A stretch of DNA of 64,000 bases from NCBI RefSeq assembly GCF_040703035.1, contig NZ_CP159996.1, positions 2,700,001 through 2,764,000 of the forward strand, written 5' to 3'. Under the pieces are notes generated by a model. It was not told the origin of the DNA. It was given only the letters and a program-made list of their open reading frames with translations, and ran no database searches. Made by a program: the position numbers and the translations under genes. This stretch comes from Terribacillus aidingensis (GTDB lineage: Bacteria > Bacillota > Bacilli > Bacillales > Amphibacillaceae). Shown here one piece after another: positions 36,620 through 44,785 of this stretch (its first letter is position 1; every line of letters starts with the position of its first letter).

Positions 36620-38367
36620 TGACGCTTGTTCGAAATCTTTTGATCAGTGTGGCTGCAGGTCTTGCAGCCACTATTTCTGTATTGGCTGTTATGCAGGAAA
36701 GGCAGGACACGTCACTTTTGAAATATGCTGTCCTTGCTGTTATCAGTATTTGTTTCTTTTATGCTTTCCTTATCTTTAGTAAACAAATTCTCCGGGCTGT
36801 TCTGGAGAAACGTTACATAATGATAGGCATTGCTTTGCTGTCAGTTTATACGCTGATCAGCTTGATTGACTGGCCGCTGTTCATCAATCGCCCTTGGTAT
36901 GAGACGGTAATTGTAGATGTCATTTCACTCGCTACAATTTTCTGCTTCTTTTCCTTCATTGCTTTTATCCTGCTACGCGGAGGTTATATGTGGCATAGGA
37001 CGGCGGTAAGCAGGTGGCAAATCCTTTGGTATATGCTGCCGATGATTCTTGTTTGGATGGTCTACTTGCTCGCTTTCTTCCCAGGTAATATGAGCCCTGA
37101 TTCCTTGAACCATTGGCGGCAAGTAGAAAATATGGAGTTCAATAACTGGCATCCATTCGCTTACACAATGGTGATTCTCGTCCTGACACAGATTTGGGAT
37201 TCTCCGGCCATCATCGTGTTATTCCAAATTTTGCTCATGTCGTTTGTGTATTCCTATGGAATCTATTCCTTCCGCCAATATGGACTCGGAAAAACGATCG
37301 CTTGGATTGCAGCCCTCCTATGGGCAGCACTGCCGGTAAACGGCATTTTCTCCACCATTCTTTGGAAGGATGTCGTTTATAGTACTTTCATCGTTTTCCT
37401 GACACTCTTTGTTATGAAAACAGTGCTGCAGGAAGGGAAAAATCTGCGGACTTGGAGTGGCATCGCGACATTTACAGTAGTTCTCCTCGGCATTGCATTC
37501 TTCCGTAATAATGGATTACCAATTGCCATTTTAACGGCGATAGGCATGCTCCTTGCTTATCGGAGAAACTGGAAGCAGCTGCTGACACCGCTCGTGCTCG
37601 TTTCCGCTCTTTATATTGTCGTCACGGGACCAGTATTTACTGCTTACAACATCCAATCTGCCAACCCGAATGAATCTATGAGCATACCGACGCAGCAGAT
37701 TGCCGCAGTCGTATCCCAGGATGGAGAACTGACGGAAGAACAGCTCAATTACTTAGATACGATATTGCCGATTGAGGACTGGGATGCGTACAATCCATAT
37801 CTGACAGATCGTATCAAGTTCCACGATAATTTTAAGGACGATGTCATTGTGGCCGATATGGGCAAGTACTTATCCATCTGGTTCGATATTGTCAAACAGA
37901 ACCCAGCTACCGTCATCGAGGCATATCTGAAGCAGACTTCCCTCGTATGGCAGATCAATAAGCCAGTGGACGGTTATACAAATCCGTACACGATTGACGT
38001 GGATCCAAACGAGATGGGATTGGAAACGAGACCGGTGAGCCAAACACTATATGATGTAGTGGAATATGGTCTGGAAACATCCCGCTACCATACAGAAGAA
38101 CTCTTCTGGCGTCCGGCTGTTTTCAGTATTCTCATCATCTTATTCAGCTTGATCGCTTCCCGGAAACTTGGAGCAATTGCTTGGCTGCCGATTTTGCCAG
38201 TGCTTTTGAATACGGCAACAATCTTTGTTGGACTGCCGGCTCAGGATTATCGCTATCAAGTAAGCAATAGCATGGTAAGTATCTTCTTCCTTCTCTTTGC
38301 ATGTTTGTACAAGAAAGGAAAGGAGCCAAGCCATGGAGAACGCGCGACCTCAACAAAACAGTCATAA
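36619..38367 (+). CDS. Polytopic membrane protein, probable GT-C glycosyltransferase (DUF6020-like)
   Basis: This 582-residue protein has about twelve to fourteen membrane helices. An early outside loop carries 'FFPGNMSPDSLNHW' and 'NNWHPFAYT'; the acidic residue in such a loop is the usual catalytic site of GT-C enzymes. A large soluble region (~340-480) precedes the final helices. It resembles DUF6020 proteins. Between a polyprenyl-phosphate sugar synthase and a small-flippase pair, it most likely transfers sugars from undecaprenyl-phosphate to an envelope polymer. The acceptor is unknown. Confidence 0.75.
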   Translation: MTLVRNLLISVAAGLAATISVLAVMQERQDTSLLKYAVLAVISICFFYAFLIFSKQILRAVLEKRYIMIGIALLSVYTLISLIDWPLFINRPWYETVIVDVISLATIFCFFSFIAFILLRGGYMWHRTAVSRWQILWYMLPMILVWMVYLLAFFPGNMSPDSLNHWRQVENMEFNNWHPFAYTMVILVLTQIWDSPAIIVLFQILLMSFVYSYGIYSFRQYGLGKTIAWIAALLWAALPVNGIFSTILWKDVVYSTFIVFLTLFVMKTVLQEGKNLRTWSGIATFTVVLLGIAFFRNNGLPIAILTAIGMLLAYRRNWKQLLTPLVLVSALYIVVTGPVFTAYNIQSANPNESMSIPTQQIAAVVSQDGELTEEQLNYLDTILPIEDWDAYNPYLTDRIKFHDNFKDDVIVADMGKYLSIWFDIVKQNPATVIEAYLKQTSLVWQINKPVDGYTNPYTIDVDPNEMGLETRPVSQTLYDVVEYGLETSRYHTEELFWRPAVFSILIILFSLIASRKLGAIAWLPILPVLLNTATIFVGLPAQDYRYQVSNSMVSIFFLLFACLYKKGKEPSHGERATSTKQS

Positions 38368-38689
38368 CAAGCAAAAGCTCGGTATAGCTTTAATCTTATT
38401 GTCAGCTGTCTTTACAAGCGTCGGTCAGTTGTTGTGGAAGATCGCGGACGGGGAAATCAATATTCCCCTCCTGATCGGCTGTGCCTGTTATGGAGCAGGA
38501 GCAGTCACCATGATGATTGCATTCCGTTTCGGTAAGCTTAGTGTGCTGCACCCGATGCTGAGCCTTGGTTATGTGTTCGCATTAGTGATGGGCTCCATCT
38601 TTTTGGATGAGCATATTTCTGCCATGCATATCATCGGGACGGCGCTGATTATCGTTGGGGCGATCCTGATTGGGGGTGGGGAGAATTAG
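38333..38689 (+). CDS. Small EamA/SMR-like membrane protein, subunit 1
   Basis: This protein has 118 residues and four membrane helices ('LGIALILLSAVFTSVGQLLWK' opening). I use the ATG at 38333 with AAAGGAG upstream, not an earlier in-frame start. SMR-sized proteins such as ArnE/ArnF are thought to flip undecaprenyl-phosphate-aminoarabinose. Sequence, size and position next to a GT2/GT-C pair suggest a flippase for undecaprenyl-phosphate sugar. It overlaps the start of a second, similar gene, so a heterodimer is likely. Confidence 0.82.
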   Translation: MENARPQQNSHNKQKLGIALILLSAVFTSVGQLLWKIADGEINIPLLIGCACYGAGAVTMMIAFRFGKLSVLHPMLSLGYVFALVMGSIFLDEHISAMHIIGTALIIVGAILIGGGEN

Positions 38690-38996
38690 CTGGATCTTAT
38701 TAGTTACCTGTACGATGCTCGGTGCGGGCGGCGGATTCTTCTTCAAGCGGGCCAGTGATCCATCAACACATACGTCTCGTACACTTCTAATTGGTCTCAC
38801 TTGTTATGGATCTGCTGCATTGATCAACATCTATGTGCTCGCATTGCTGCCTTATTCTGTCGTCTTCCCACTGACGGCCATTACCTACGTGTGGACATTA
38901 TTGCTGTCGTATTACTTCTTAAAAGAACATATTCGCTTACGGCAAATAGTCGGTGTCGGACTGCTTGTCGCCGGCGCTGCCTGTCTTGTCCTATAA
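38670..38996 (+). CDS. Small EamA/SMR-like membrane protein, subunit 2
   Basis: This protein has 108 residues and four membrane helices, with the EamA/SMR hallmarks 'GAGGGFFFKRAS' and 'VFPLTAITYVWTLLLSYYFLKEHI'. It starts with a TTG (38670) or GTG (38676) inside the end of the preceding gene, indicating coupled translation. It is the probable partner of subunit 1. The operon ends at a strong bidirectional terminator. Confidence 0.8.
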   Translation: MGVGRISWILLVTCTMLGAGGGFFFKRASDPSTHTSRTLLIGLTCYGSAALINIYVLALLPYSVVFPLTAITYVWTLLLSYYFLKEHIRLRQIVGVGLLVAGAACLVL

Positions 38997-39037
38997 AAAA
39001 ACGACTCCCGCTTTAATCGCGGGAGTCGTTTTCTTTT
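38995..39037. terminator. Bidirectional terminator after the glycosylation operon
   Basis: AAAACGACTCCCGC (38997-39010) pairs with GCGGGAGTCGTTTT (39019-39032). It also serves the convergent tetR-type gene. Confidence 0.85.
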
Positions 39038-39627
39038 TGTACAGTCTTATTGACTAGTCTGTAGGGGCGTACACGTACCAATTCAGTAAATTGTTCCGAT
39101 AGATGCAAGGTTGAAAATTTGAAGTTCGAGTCTGCCCAGCGCATGATAAAGCCGACAGTAGCTGCCATTTGAAAATGAATCATCAGATCATAATCCACCG
39201 GAATCCTTGGAGTTTCTGTTTCCATATAAAAATCACCTGATAAGCAGTCGACGAATACTCGCAGCATCTTGTCAGCTATATCAGGATAAAGAATTCGCAG
39301 AGCCTGCAAGACATGCCTTTCTTCATAAATATGTGTGAATATGCGCATCGTGGAAGGAGCCTGCTCCTGTAAATCGACAAAAGCACTTTCCTTATAAGGT
39401 TCTAACAAAGCGATAGCAATACCATCCAGGAAATCAGCAAGGATACTTTCCTTCAGACTCTCTTTATCAGCAAAATGCTTATAGAAGGTGCCACGGTTAT
39501 AATCGGCTTGATCGGCTATTTGCTGGATGCTGATCCTCTTTTCTTCTTCCTCCAGAATCAAATCGATATATGCCTGTTTAAGCGCCTTCACACTTCTTTT
39601 GCTACGTCGGTCCGTTTTCAATTTCAT
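39013..39627 (-). CDS. TetR family transcriptional regulator
   Basis: This is a probable repressor of 204 residues. The N-terminal helix-turn-helix reads 'ISIQQIADQADYNRGTFYKHFADKESL'-like, typical of TetR proteins; the rest is a helical ligand domain with a C-terminal 'FIMRWADSNF' segment. I choose the ATG at 39627 because AAGGCGG lies 8 nt upstream; two TTG codons precede it in frame. It is divergent from an SDR oxidoreductase gene, which it may control. Confidence 0.88.
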   Translation of the reverse strand: MKLKTDRRSKRSVKALKQAYIDLILEEEEKRISIQQIADQADYNRGTFYKHFADKESLKESILADFLDGIAIALLEPYKESAFVDLQEQAPSTMRIFTHIYEERHVLQALRILYPDIADKMLRVFVDCLSGDFYMETETPRIPVDYDLMIHFQMAATVGFIMRWADSNFKFSTLHLSEQFTELVRVRPYRLVNKTVQKENDSRD

Positions 39628-39718
39628 CAACAAAACCGCCTTTTTTGTATATTAAATCTATTTATCTTCTATCTCTAAAATCTTTTTGTTGATTAGGTTA
39701 CATTAGCTAAATTATTGA

Positions 39719-39742
39719 GCATTGTTACCTAGTTGTCAATGC
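39719..39742. promoter_or_regulatory. Possible TetR-type operator
   Basis: GCATTG and CAATGC are 12 bp apart in the divergent region; the 24-bp site is only partly symmetric (about 16 of 24 positions). It overlaps a TTGTCA that could be the SDR gene's -35. Confidence 0.3.
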
Positions 39743-39816
39743 GCTAAGATTACTATGACATAACCTTCTAAAAATCTTCAGTAATATCTTCTATATATAC
39801 TAAGGAGGCTCGCACA

Positions 39817-40587
39817 GTGAAGGAATTCCAAGGAAAGGTCGTTTTGATCACTGGCGCTGCCGGCGGAATCGGGTCAGCTGCAGCCAAAGCATTTGCAGAA
39901 GCAGGCGCCAAGCTTGCGTTGGTCGACCTTTCAGAAAAGGCATTAGACAGGGCTGCGGCAGCTATTGAAACAGAAAAGATCCTGCTTCCTGCAGACGTCA
40001 CGAAAGAAGCAGATGTAGAACAATTCGTGGAAAAGACACTGCAGCGATTTGGAAGAATTGATGTGTTCATTAATCAGGCAGGATTGAGCGGTGACTTTGT
40101 TCCGATTACTGAACAAACTGCAGCGAGCCTGGAGGAAGTACTTCAGGTGAATGTGGTCGGTGCCTTCCTCGGCTTAAAACATGTTTTGCGTGTCATGATT
40201 GAGCAAAAAAGCGGCGTAGTCGTCAATACTGCATGCAGCGGCAGCTTACTGGGCGGACCGGGTATGAGCACGTACGTAGCCTCCAAGCACGCTATGCTCG
40301 GACTTAATAAGACAGCGGCTTTGGAAGTCGCAGATTACGGTATCCGAGTGAACGCAATTTGCCCGTCAGCTTTGGACACAGAATGGATGGAAGCTATCGA
40401 AACGAAGGCAGCTAAAGGGAATGAGAACACAGCCCGCCGAGGCTTTGAAGCGAGTTCACCTATGAATCGGTATGGAGAAGTCGAAGAGGTGACTGGACTG
40501 ATGCTCTTCCTCGCTTCTGATCGCTCCAGCTTCATCACCGGCTCTTATTACCGTGTTGATGGCGGACAAGGAACAACATCAGTATAA
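39817..40587 (+). CDS. SDR family NAD(P)-dependent oxidoreductase
   Basis: This classical short-chain dehydrogenase has 256 residues: 'TGAAGGIG' cofactor loop (~12-19), D for the cofactor ribose in 'LVDLS', and a catalytic Ser in the 'CSGSLLGG' segment with Tyr/Lys in 'YVASK'. The usual NNAG motif reads 'NQAG' here. The start is a GTG with AAGGAGG upstream. The substrate is unknown. A terminator follows the stop. Confidence 0.88.
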   Translation: MKEFQGKVVLITGAAGGIGSAAAKAFAEAGAKLALVDLSEKALDRAAAAIETEKILLPADVTKEADVEQFVEKTLQRFGRIDVFINQAGLSGDFVPITEQTAASLEEVLQVNVVGAFLGLKHVLRVMIEQKSGVVVNTACSGSLLGGPGMSTYVASKHAMLGLNKTAALEVADYGIRVNAICPSALDTEWMEAIETKAAKGNENTARRGFEASSPMNRYGEVEEVTGLMLFLASDRSSFITGSYYRVDGGQGTTSV

Positions 40588-40633
40588 AAAAGAAAGACGA
40601 GCGGACAGGTACCTGTCTGCTGCGTCTTTTTTA
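40588..40633. terminator. Bidirectional terminator between the SDR gene and the abrB-like gene
   Basis: AAAGACG-A-GCGGACAGGT pairs with ACCTGTCTGC-TG-CGTCTTT, flanked by A and T tracts. It lies between converging genes. Confidence 0.75.
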
Positions 40634-40909
40634 GTTGGAATCAAATTCTTCTTTCAGTTTATCAAAGAGGATGCGGGCACCTTCCGGACTTAAATACAAG
40701 TTGTCTGCATACTGCTTGTTTTCCGGCGTGATTTCTCCCGTTATAGCACAAGTAAAACCAGGCTGATACTTTCGGAAGATGATCTTGTCACCTTCGACAA
40801 AAATTTCCACAGGATCTTTTTCTTCTATGCCGAACTCTCTTCTAATTTCTTTCGGCACGACGACACGCCCAAGATGATCGACCCGTCTCGTAATCCCGGT
40901 ACTCTTCAT
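40631..40909 (-). CDS. AbrB/Abh family transition-state regulator
   Basis: This 92-residue protein has an N-terminal swapped-hairpin DNA-binding domain ('TRRVDHLGRVVVPKEIRREFGI', within residues 7-28) and a C-terminal SpoVT/AbrB-type dimerisation part ('CAITGEITPENKQYA ... LSPEGARILFDKL'). It matches AbrB and Abh of B. subtilis in length and layout, but which of the two it represents cannot be told here. Family members repress stationary-phase, biofilm and antibiotic genes. It has its own leader and terminators on both sides. Confidence 0.9.
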   Translation of the reverse strand: MKSTGITRRVDHLGRVVVPKEIRREFGIEEKDPVEIFVEGDKIIFRKYQPGFTCAITGEITPENKQYADNLYLSPEGARILFDKLKEEFDSN

Positions 40910-40977
40910 GAAAACGCCTCCTTTACTGTGATGTTAACACTATACTATATATTTCTTATTATTGAAAATATTATTGT

Positions 40978-41023
40978 CGTAAAAAGAAGCACAAACACTG
41001 ATTCTGTTTGTGCTTCTTTTTGT
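40978..41023 (-). terminator. Terminator of the CWB2/SLT gene
   Basis: AAAAAGAAGCACAAAC (40981-40996) pairs with GTTTGTGCTTCTTTTT (41006-41021), a 16-bp stem. Confidence 0.85.
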
Positions 41024-43422
41024 TACTGAAGGATTCCTTCGAGTTCCTGTCGTGTCCGGTCTGCAATAGCAGCATCTGAGCCGAGATAGAAAATCTCAGG
41101 CTGATCGGTAACCTTATTTAGAAAAGCTCGTGTCGGCTTCGTAACAGCATCCGGTCTCGTCAGAACGATAGGTGCATCATATTTAGCTGCAAGCGGTGCA
41201 CCAGACAGACTGTCTACCGTCGTTTGACCGTTAGCAAAGAATACTTGATCCGGATTGTTTCCATAATACTTCGTGATAACAGCAGCATTCGTCGAATAGC
41301 GATCAGGTCCGTATACACGTTCCACAGAAGCACCAAGCTGCTTGACTGCATCCGCTACACGTTTAGACACGACTGTCTCACTGCCGATAATTGTCACTTT
41401 TTTAATACTATTGCGCTTGATATAATTCTTTACTTCTTCATGCAGCTCTCCCGTTCTTGTCAGCAAGATAGGGATGCCTTCTTTTCCTGCATGAGGTCCG
41501 ATAGTGAGCGCATCCGGCGATTTCTCATCTCCGACTGCAAGGAAGACCTCTGATGGCTTACTTGCAACAGCTGCTACTTCCTCTGCTACTTTTACGGCTG
41601 TCGCATAACGAGTAGAGCCGGCTACTCGTTCGACTGTGCTATTAGGAAACTTTTTACGCAAATCGTTCTCGACATTTTTCGAAATAGCTGGTTCTGCACC
41701 GACTATATAGATGGTAGACGGATTCAGTCGATCAATCTCCGTAATTGTCACCTGCTCCAGCTTATTCTGATCCGTTAACAGAAGCGGAGAATCCGTTTGG
41801 GCTGCCAGGACGCTTCCTGTGAAAGCATCAATTGGCAGATCGCTTCTTCCAATTACGACTGCTTCAGGAGATTCCAGATGCCAGCCGTAGTTGGAAATGC
41901 TCGCACTTGTGGCATTACGGCGTGAACCCTCCAAATTGTGCACGACCATAGGTGCCTTGCTCAAATAACCGCTGGCTACATAACCTGTTTTGCCGCTGCT
42001 AGTACGCACTGGATACCAGACATAGTGATTTACATTGGAATTATTTGCAGTGTAGCCGCCAGTGATTGTCAGCTTTTCCCCTCTTGACAAGGAGCCGATG
42101 GAAGAACCATTCGGACTATTGCGCAGCGTGAGCTGGTCAGCTGTAACATATACTGTGCTGCCATTTCCATAATTCTGTGTGCTTTCATGCAATGGTCCAG
42201 GCGTGGATACTTGGTTTGTCTGGAATGAGAAGTATGAACCAAGTTTTCCGCTAATTCTGCCAGGTGTCAAAAGATGAGTCGGGAAAGGCGTCGTGGTAAT
42301 CAACGACTGATTCTCCATTTCCTTATACACAAGCTCCTGGTAAGCAGTTTGCGGATTTGCTATTGGATCATTCCGTTCTAACCGTCCATTGTATGCCAGA
42401 ATAGCAAAGTACCAGTTTTCTAATTTATCAGGATTACCATCGTTGACCTTTGGAATCAGATTATATGCCAAAGTGGATTCAGCTTTCGCGTTAGCCTCAT
42501 TCCATTTGTCTTTCAGAATACGCATCCCGCGATCGATATTGTAATCGATATCGTGCATCAGGCGCTCTATTTCCTCGGTGTCATTGCGGTTATAATCGGA
42601 AACCTGCATGATACCGATACCAATACAATCATAGCCGATCACCACATTGGATCCGTCCGAAATGCTGCAGGAAGCCTGATAGGAAGGTGTGCTCCCCGTC
42701 CAATACTGTTTCCAGCCGCTTTCACGGAAAGCGATTGATTTCACGATCTCTGCTGGCACATCGTATTTAACCGCAGCTGCTGTCAGCTTACGGCTGATGG
42801 TGTCATAGCTTGGGTTTGAATAGCTTGCAGCACTAGCACGAAACGTGCGTGCTTGTGAAGCACTTGCTGTCGGTTCTGTCCGCTTATCCTCTTTCGTCAC
42901 TTGCTGCGGAGCTACTGTGAATGCTTCGATATATACTTCTTTCGGTTCTGCAAGCGGTACATCCTGTTCGATTTTTGGGTAGCTTACTTCAAGCTGTGTC
43001 CCTTCCTCATCTACAGTGAGTCTCGCTCCTTCATATAAATCGGATTGATAAATGCGTTCCAGTTTCTCATTTGTGACATGCAAGATATCGAATTGCAAGG
43101 CTTGTGCTGTTCCATGTGTACGATACTCTACAATTACATAAGATGTATTGTCCATTGTTGTTTCCTGAACAGAGGCAATATCTGCATCTGGAATCGTGGA
43201 TTCATAAAGTGTCCCAGAATCTCCCTTAATCCGAATTACCCCGTTCGTATCATTCGTTACTTCGACAGTTTTACCATCTGACAATTGTACCGTTGCCGCA
43301 CCCTCTGAAAAAGCATGACTATTCGACTCTGCTTGGACATCAGCAGGCTGGATAAATGCTAAGCATGCAAGAAAAAGACCAGCAAAAAAGACATATATAT
43401 TCGTCGCTCTGCTTCTTTCCAC
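41023..43422 (-). CDS. Secreted lytic transglycosylase-like protein with SH3 and CWB2 repeats
   Basis: This wall-associated protein has 799 residues: a signal peptide (1-31), a beta-rich N-terminal region (~35-170), an SLT-type lysozyme-like domain (~205-365) with the catalytic glutamate E234 in 'AFRESGW', a bacterial SH3 domain (~415-490, 'ADQLTLRNSPNG'), and three CWB2 repeats (~505-799; 'YATAVKVAEEV' and 'YSTNAAVITKYY' type). CWB2 repeats bind anionic wall polymers non-covalently. The start is a GTG with AGAGGG 8 nt upstream. A perfect WalR-type repeat lies 138 bp upstream, which suits a wall hydrolase. Confidence 0.9.
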   Translation of the reverse strand: MERSRATNIYVFFAGLFLACLAFIQPADVQAESNSHAFSEGAATVQLSDGKTVEVTNDTNGVIRIKGDSGTLYESTIPDADIASVQETTMDNTSYVIVEYRTHGTAQALQFDILHVTNEKLERIYQSDLYEGARLTVDEEGTQLEVSYPKIEQDVPLAEPKEVYIEAFTVAPQQVTKEDKRTEPTASASQARTFRASAASYSNPSYDTISRKLTAAAVKYDVPAEIVKSIAFRESGWKQYWTGSTPSYQASCSISDGSNVVIGYDCIGIGIMQVSDYNRNDTEEIERLMHDIDYNIDRGMRILKDKWNEANAKAESTLAYNLIPKVNDGNPDKLENWYFAILAYNGRLERNDPIANPQTAYQELVYKEMENQSLITTTPFPTHLLTPGRISGKLGSYFSFQTNQVSTPGPLHESTQNYGNGSTVYVTADQLTLRNSPNGSSIGSLSRGEKLTITGGYTANNSNVNHYVWYPVRTSSGKTGYVASGYLSKAPMVVHNLEGSRRNATSASISNYGWHLESPEAVVIGRSDLPIDAFTGSVLAAQTDSPLLLTDQNKLEQVTITEIDRLNPSTIYIVGAEPAISKNVENDLRKKFPNSTVERVAGSTRYATAVKVAEEVAAVASKPSEVFLAVGDEKSPDALTIGPHAGKEGIPILLTRTGELHEEVKNYIKRNSIKKVTIIGSETVVSKRVADAVKQLGASVERVYGPDRYSTNAAVITKYYGNNPDQVFFANGQTTVDSLSGAPLAAKYDAPIVLTRPDAVTKPTRAFLNKVTDQPEIFYLGSDAAIADRTRQELEGILQ

Positions 43423-43453
43423 CTGTTACCCTCTTTCTTTTACTAGATTCGCA

Positions 43454-43482
43454 ATACAAAATGCTTATGTCGAATTTTGTAT
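43454..43482 (-). promoter_or_regulatory. Leader hairpin of the CWB2/SLT gene
   Basis: A perfect 9-bp inverted repeat, ATACAAAAT and ATTTTGTAT around an 11-nt loop, lies 32 bp upstream of the GTG start. It is AT-only, so a regulator site is as likely as an RNA structure. Confidence 0.35.
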
Positions 43483-43559
43483 CACCTCTTTTAAACTATA
43501 AAAAGAGTAGGCGGAATTTACTATACCCTCAGAACAAACTTAACATTGCAAAAACCGAT

Positions 43560-43576
43560 TTTACAATCGCTTAACA
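43560..43576 (-). promoter_or_regulatory. WalR/PhoP-type direct repeat upstream of the CWB2/SLT gene
   Basis: On the minus strand TGTTAA-GCGAT-TGTAAA, a perfect TGTWAH-N5-TGTWAH match. A TATAGT -10 lies 34 bp downstream (43520-43525) without a good -35, as expected of a WalR-activated promoter. Confidence 0.6.
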
Positions 43577-43603
43577 AAAAAGCCCAACCATAGTTGGACT
43601 TCA
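43577..43603 (-). terminator. Terminator of the GT4 gene
   Basis: AAGCCCAAC pairs with GTTGGACTT (one mismatch), with TTTTTTG following on the minus strand. Confidence 0.6.
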
Positions 43604-44689
43604 TCGAGAGAATATTTTTGTCAAGCGAGGCTTGATTTCTTCCACTTCATAAGCTGCTGCTGTCTGTTTTGCCGATTCTTGAATCGTTTGCTTCGCTGCC
43701 TCTGGCAGTTCCATATAGGCAGTGATGCAGCCAGCCAGCTCCTCAGCAGATCCTGGTTCAAAAAGAAAGCCATTCCTGCCATGTTGCATATAGTCTAACA
43801 GTCCTGCCATCCGGCTGCCGATTACAGGTGTTCCGCAAGCCATCGCTTCCAGACCTACAAGACCAAGGCTTTCTCCTTCTCGCATCGTTGGAAAACAGAA
43901 CACTGTCATACTATTGTATACACTGTTCAGCTTTTGTTGGGACAGAAGCGGGAAATGCACAAGATTTTTCCGTAATCCATAACTGTCCACCATATTATCA
44001 AAGCTTTCTTTCTCCAGTCCATCACCGATGAACAATAGCTTGCGTTTTTCCAGTTTGCCTTGTTCCTTCAGGAGCTTGGCAGCCTTCAGATAGACATCCC
44101 AGCCTTTTCCTCTATCAATCCTGCCAACAAATCCTATATAGCTATATGCCGGATTGATCTCAAGCTCCCGGCAAGCAAGCTGGGTATCTTTCTCATAGAA
44201 GGTATCCTTGTTAATGCCTCCGGATGGAAATATTTCGATCCGATTCGTCAAACCATATTTCTGCTGCACAAGCTGCTTATAATAATCACTCGGTGTAATG
44301 ACAGTATCTGATACTTCTAATAAACGCTTCACGTAAGGCTGGTATTTCTGCCGTTTCTGAAACTCTGGCACAACATCACTGCCATGCACATTTGTGTAGA
44401 CAACCATATTCTTGTTCAATTTCTTGGCAATCAGCACCGGAATTGAATTATGTGTTGCATAATGCACATAGGTAACATCATATTTCCGGAAAACAGATTT
44501 CCCGATCACTTTGATAAAATGACTGGCATAAGCAATCAGCTTACCTAAGGAACTCGATTGCTTTGTGACGACAGTACGGTCGAATGCTACTCCCGACTGT
44601 GCAAGGATCTTTTCTGTATTTTCGACAAACACCCCATAATTGGGATGCTGCTTGCTTGGATACATATTTGCGATCAAATGAACTTTCAT
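43601..44689 (-). CDS. GT4 family glycosyltransferase
   Basis: This cytoplasmic retaining glycosyltransferase has 362 residues. I start at the ATG at 44689 with AAGGGGC upstream. The N-terminal Rossmann half begins 'MKVHLIANMYPSKQHPNYGVFVE' and contains 'NVHGSDVVPE'; the C-terminal half has 'IGFVGRIDRGKG' and 'EGESLGLVGLEAMACGTPVIGS', the GT4 donor site. It stands alone between a wall hydrolase gene and an efflux-adaptor gene. Substrate and pathway cannot be read from the sequence; capsule or exopolysaccharide is likely. Confidence 0.88.
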   Translation of the reverse strand: MKVHLIANMYPSKQHPNYGVFVENTEKILAQSGVAFDRTVVTKQSSSLGKLIAYASHFIKVIGKSVFRKYDVTYVHYATHNSIPVLIAKKLNKNMVVYTNVHGSDVVPEFQKRQKYQPYVKRLLEVSDTVITPSDYYKQLVQQKYGLTNRIEIFPSGGINKDTFYEKDTQLACRELEINPAYSYIGFVGRIDRGKGWDVYLKAAKLLKEQGKLEKRKLLFIGDGLEKESFDNMVDSYGLRKNLVHFPLLSQQKLNSVYNSMTVFCFPTMREGESLGLVGLEAMACGTPVIGSRMAGLLDYMQHGRNGFLFEPGSAEELAGCITAYMELPEAAKQTIQESAKQTAAAYEVEEIKPRLTKIFSR

Positions 44690-44785
44690 ACGAATGCCCC
44701 TTACGTACTTAATTGTAAACAAATTGTACGCTTATTCGACAATGCTTGCAGTAGGATTGTCTACTTCTTTAGAAACAATTTACAA

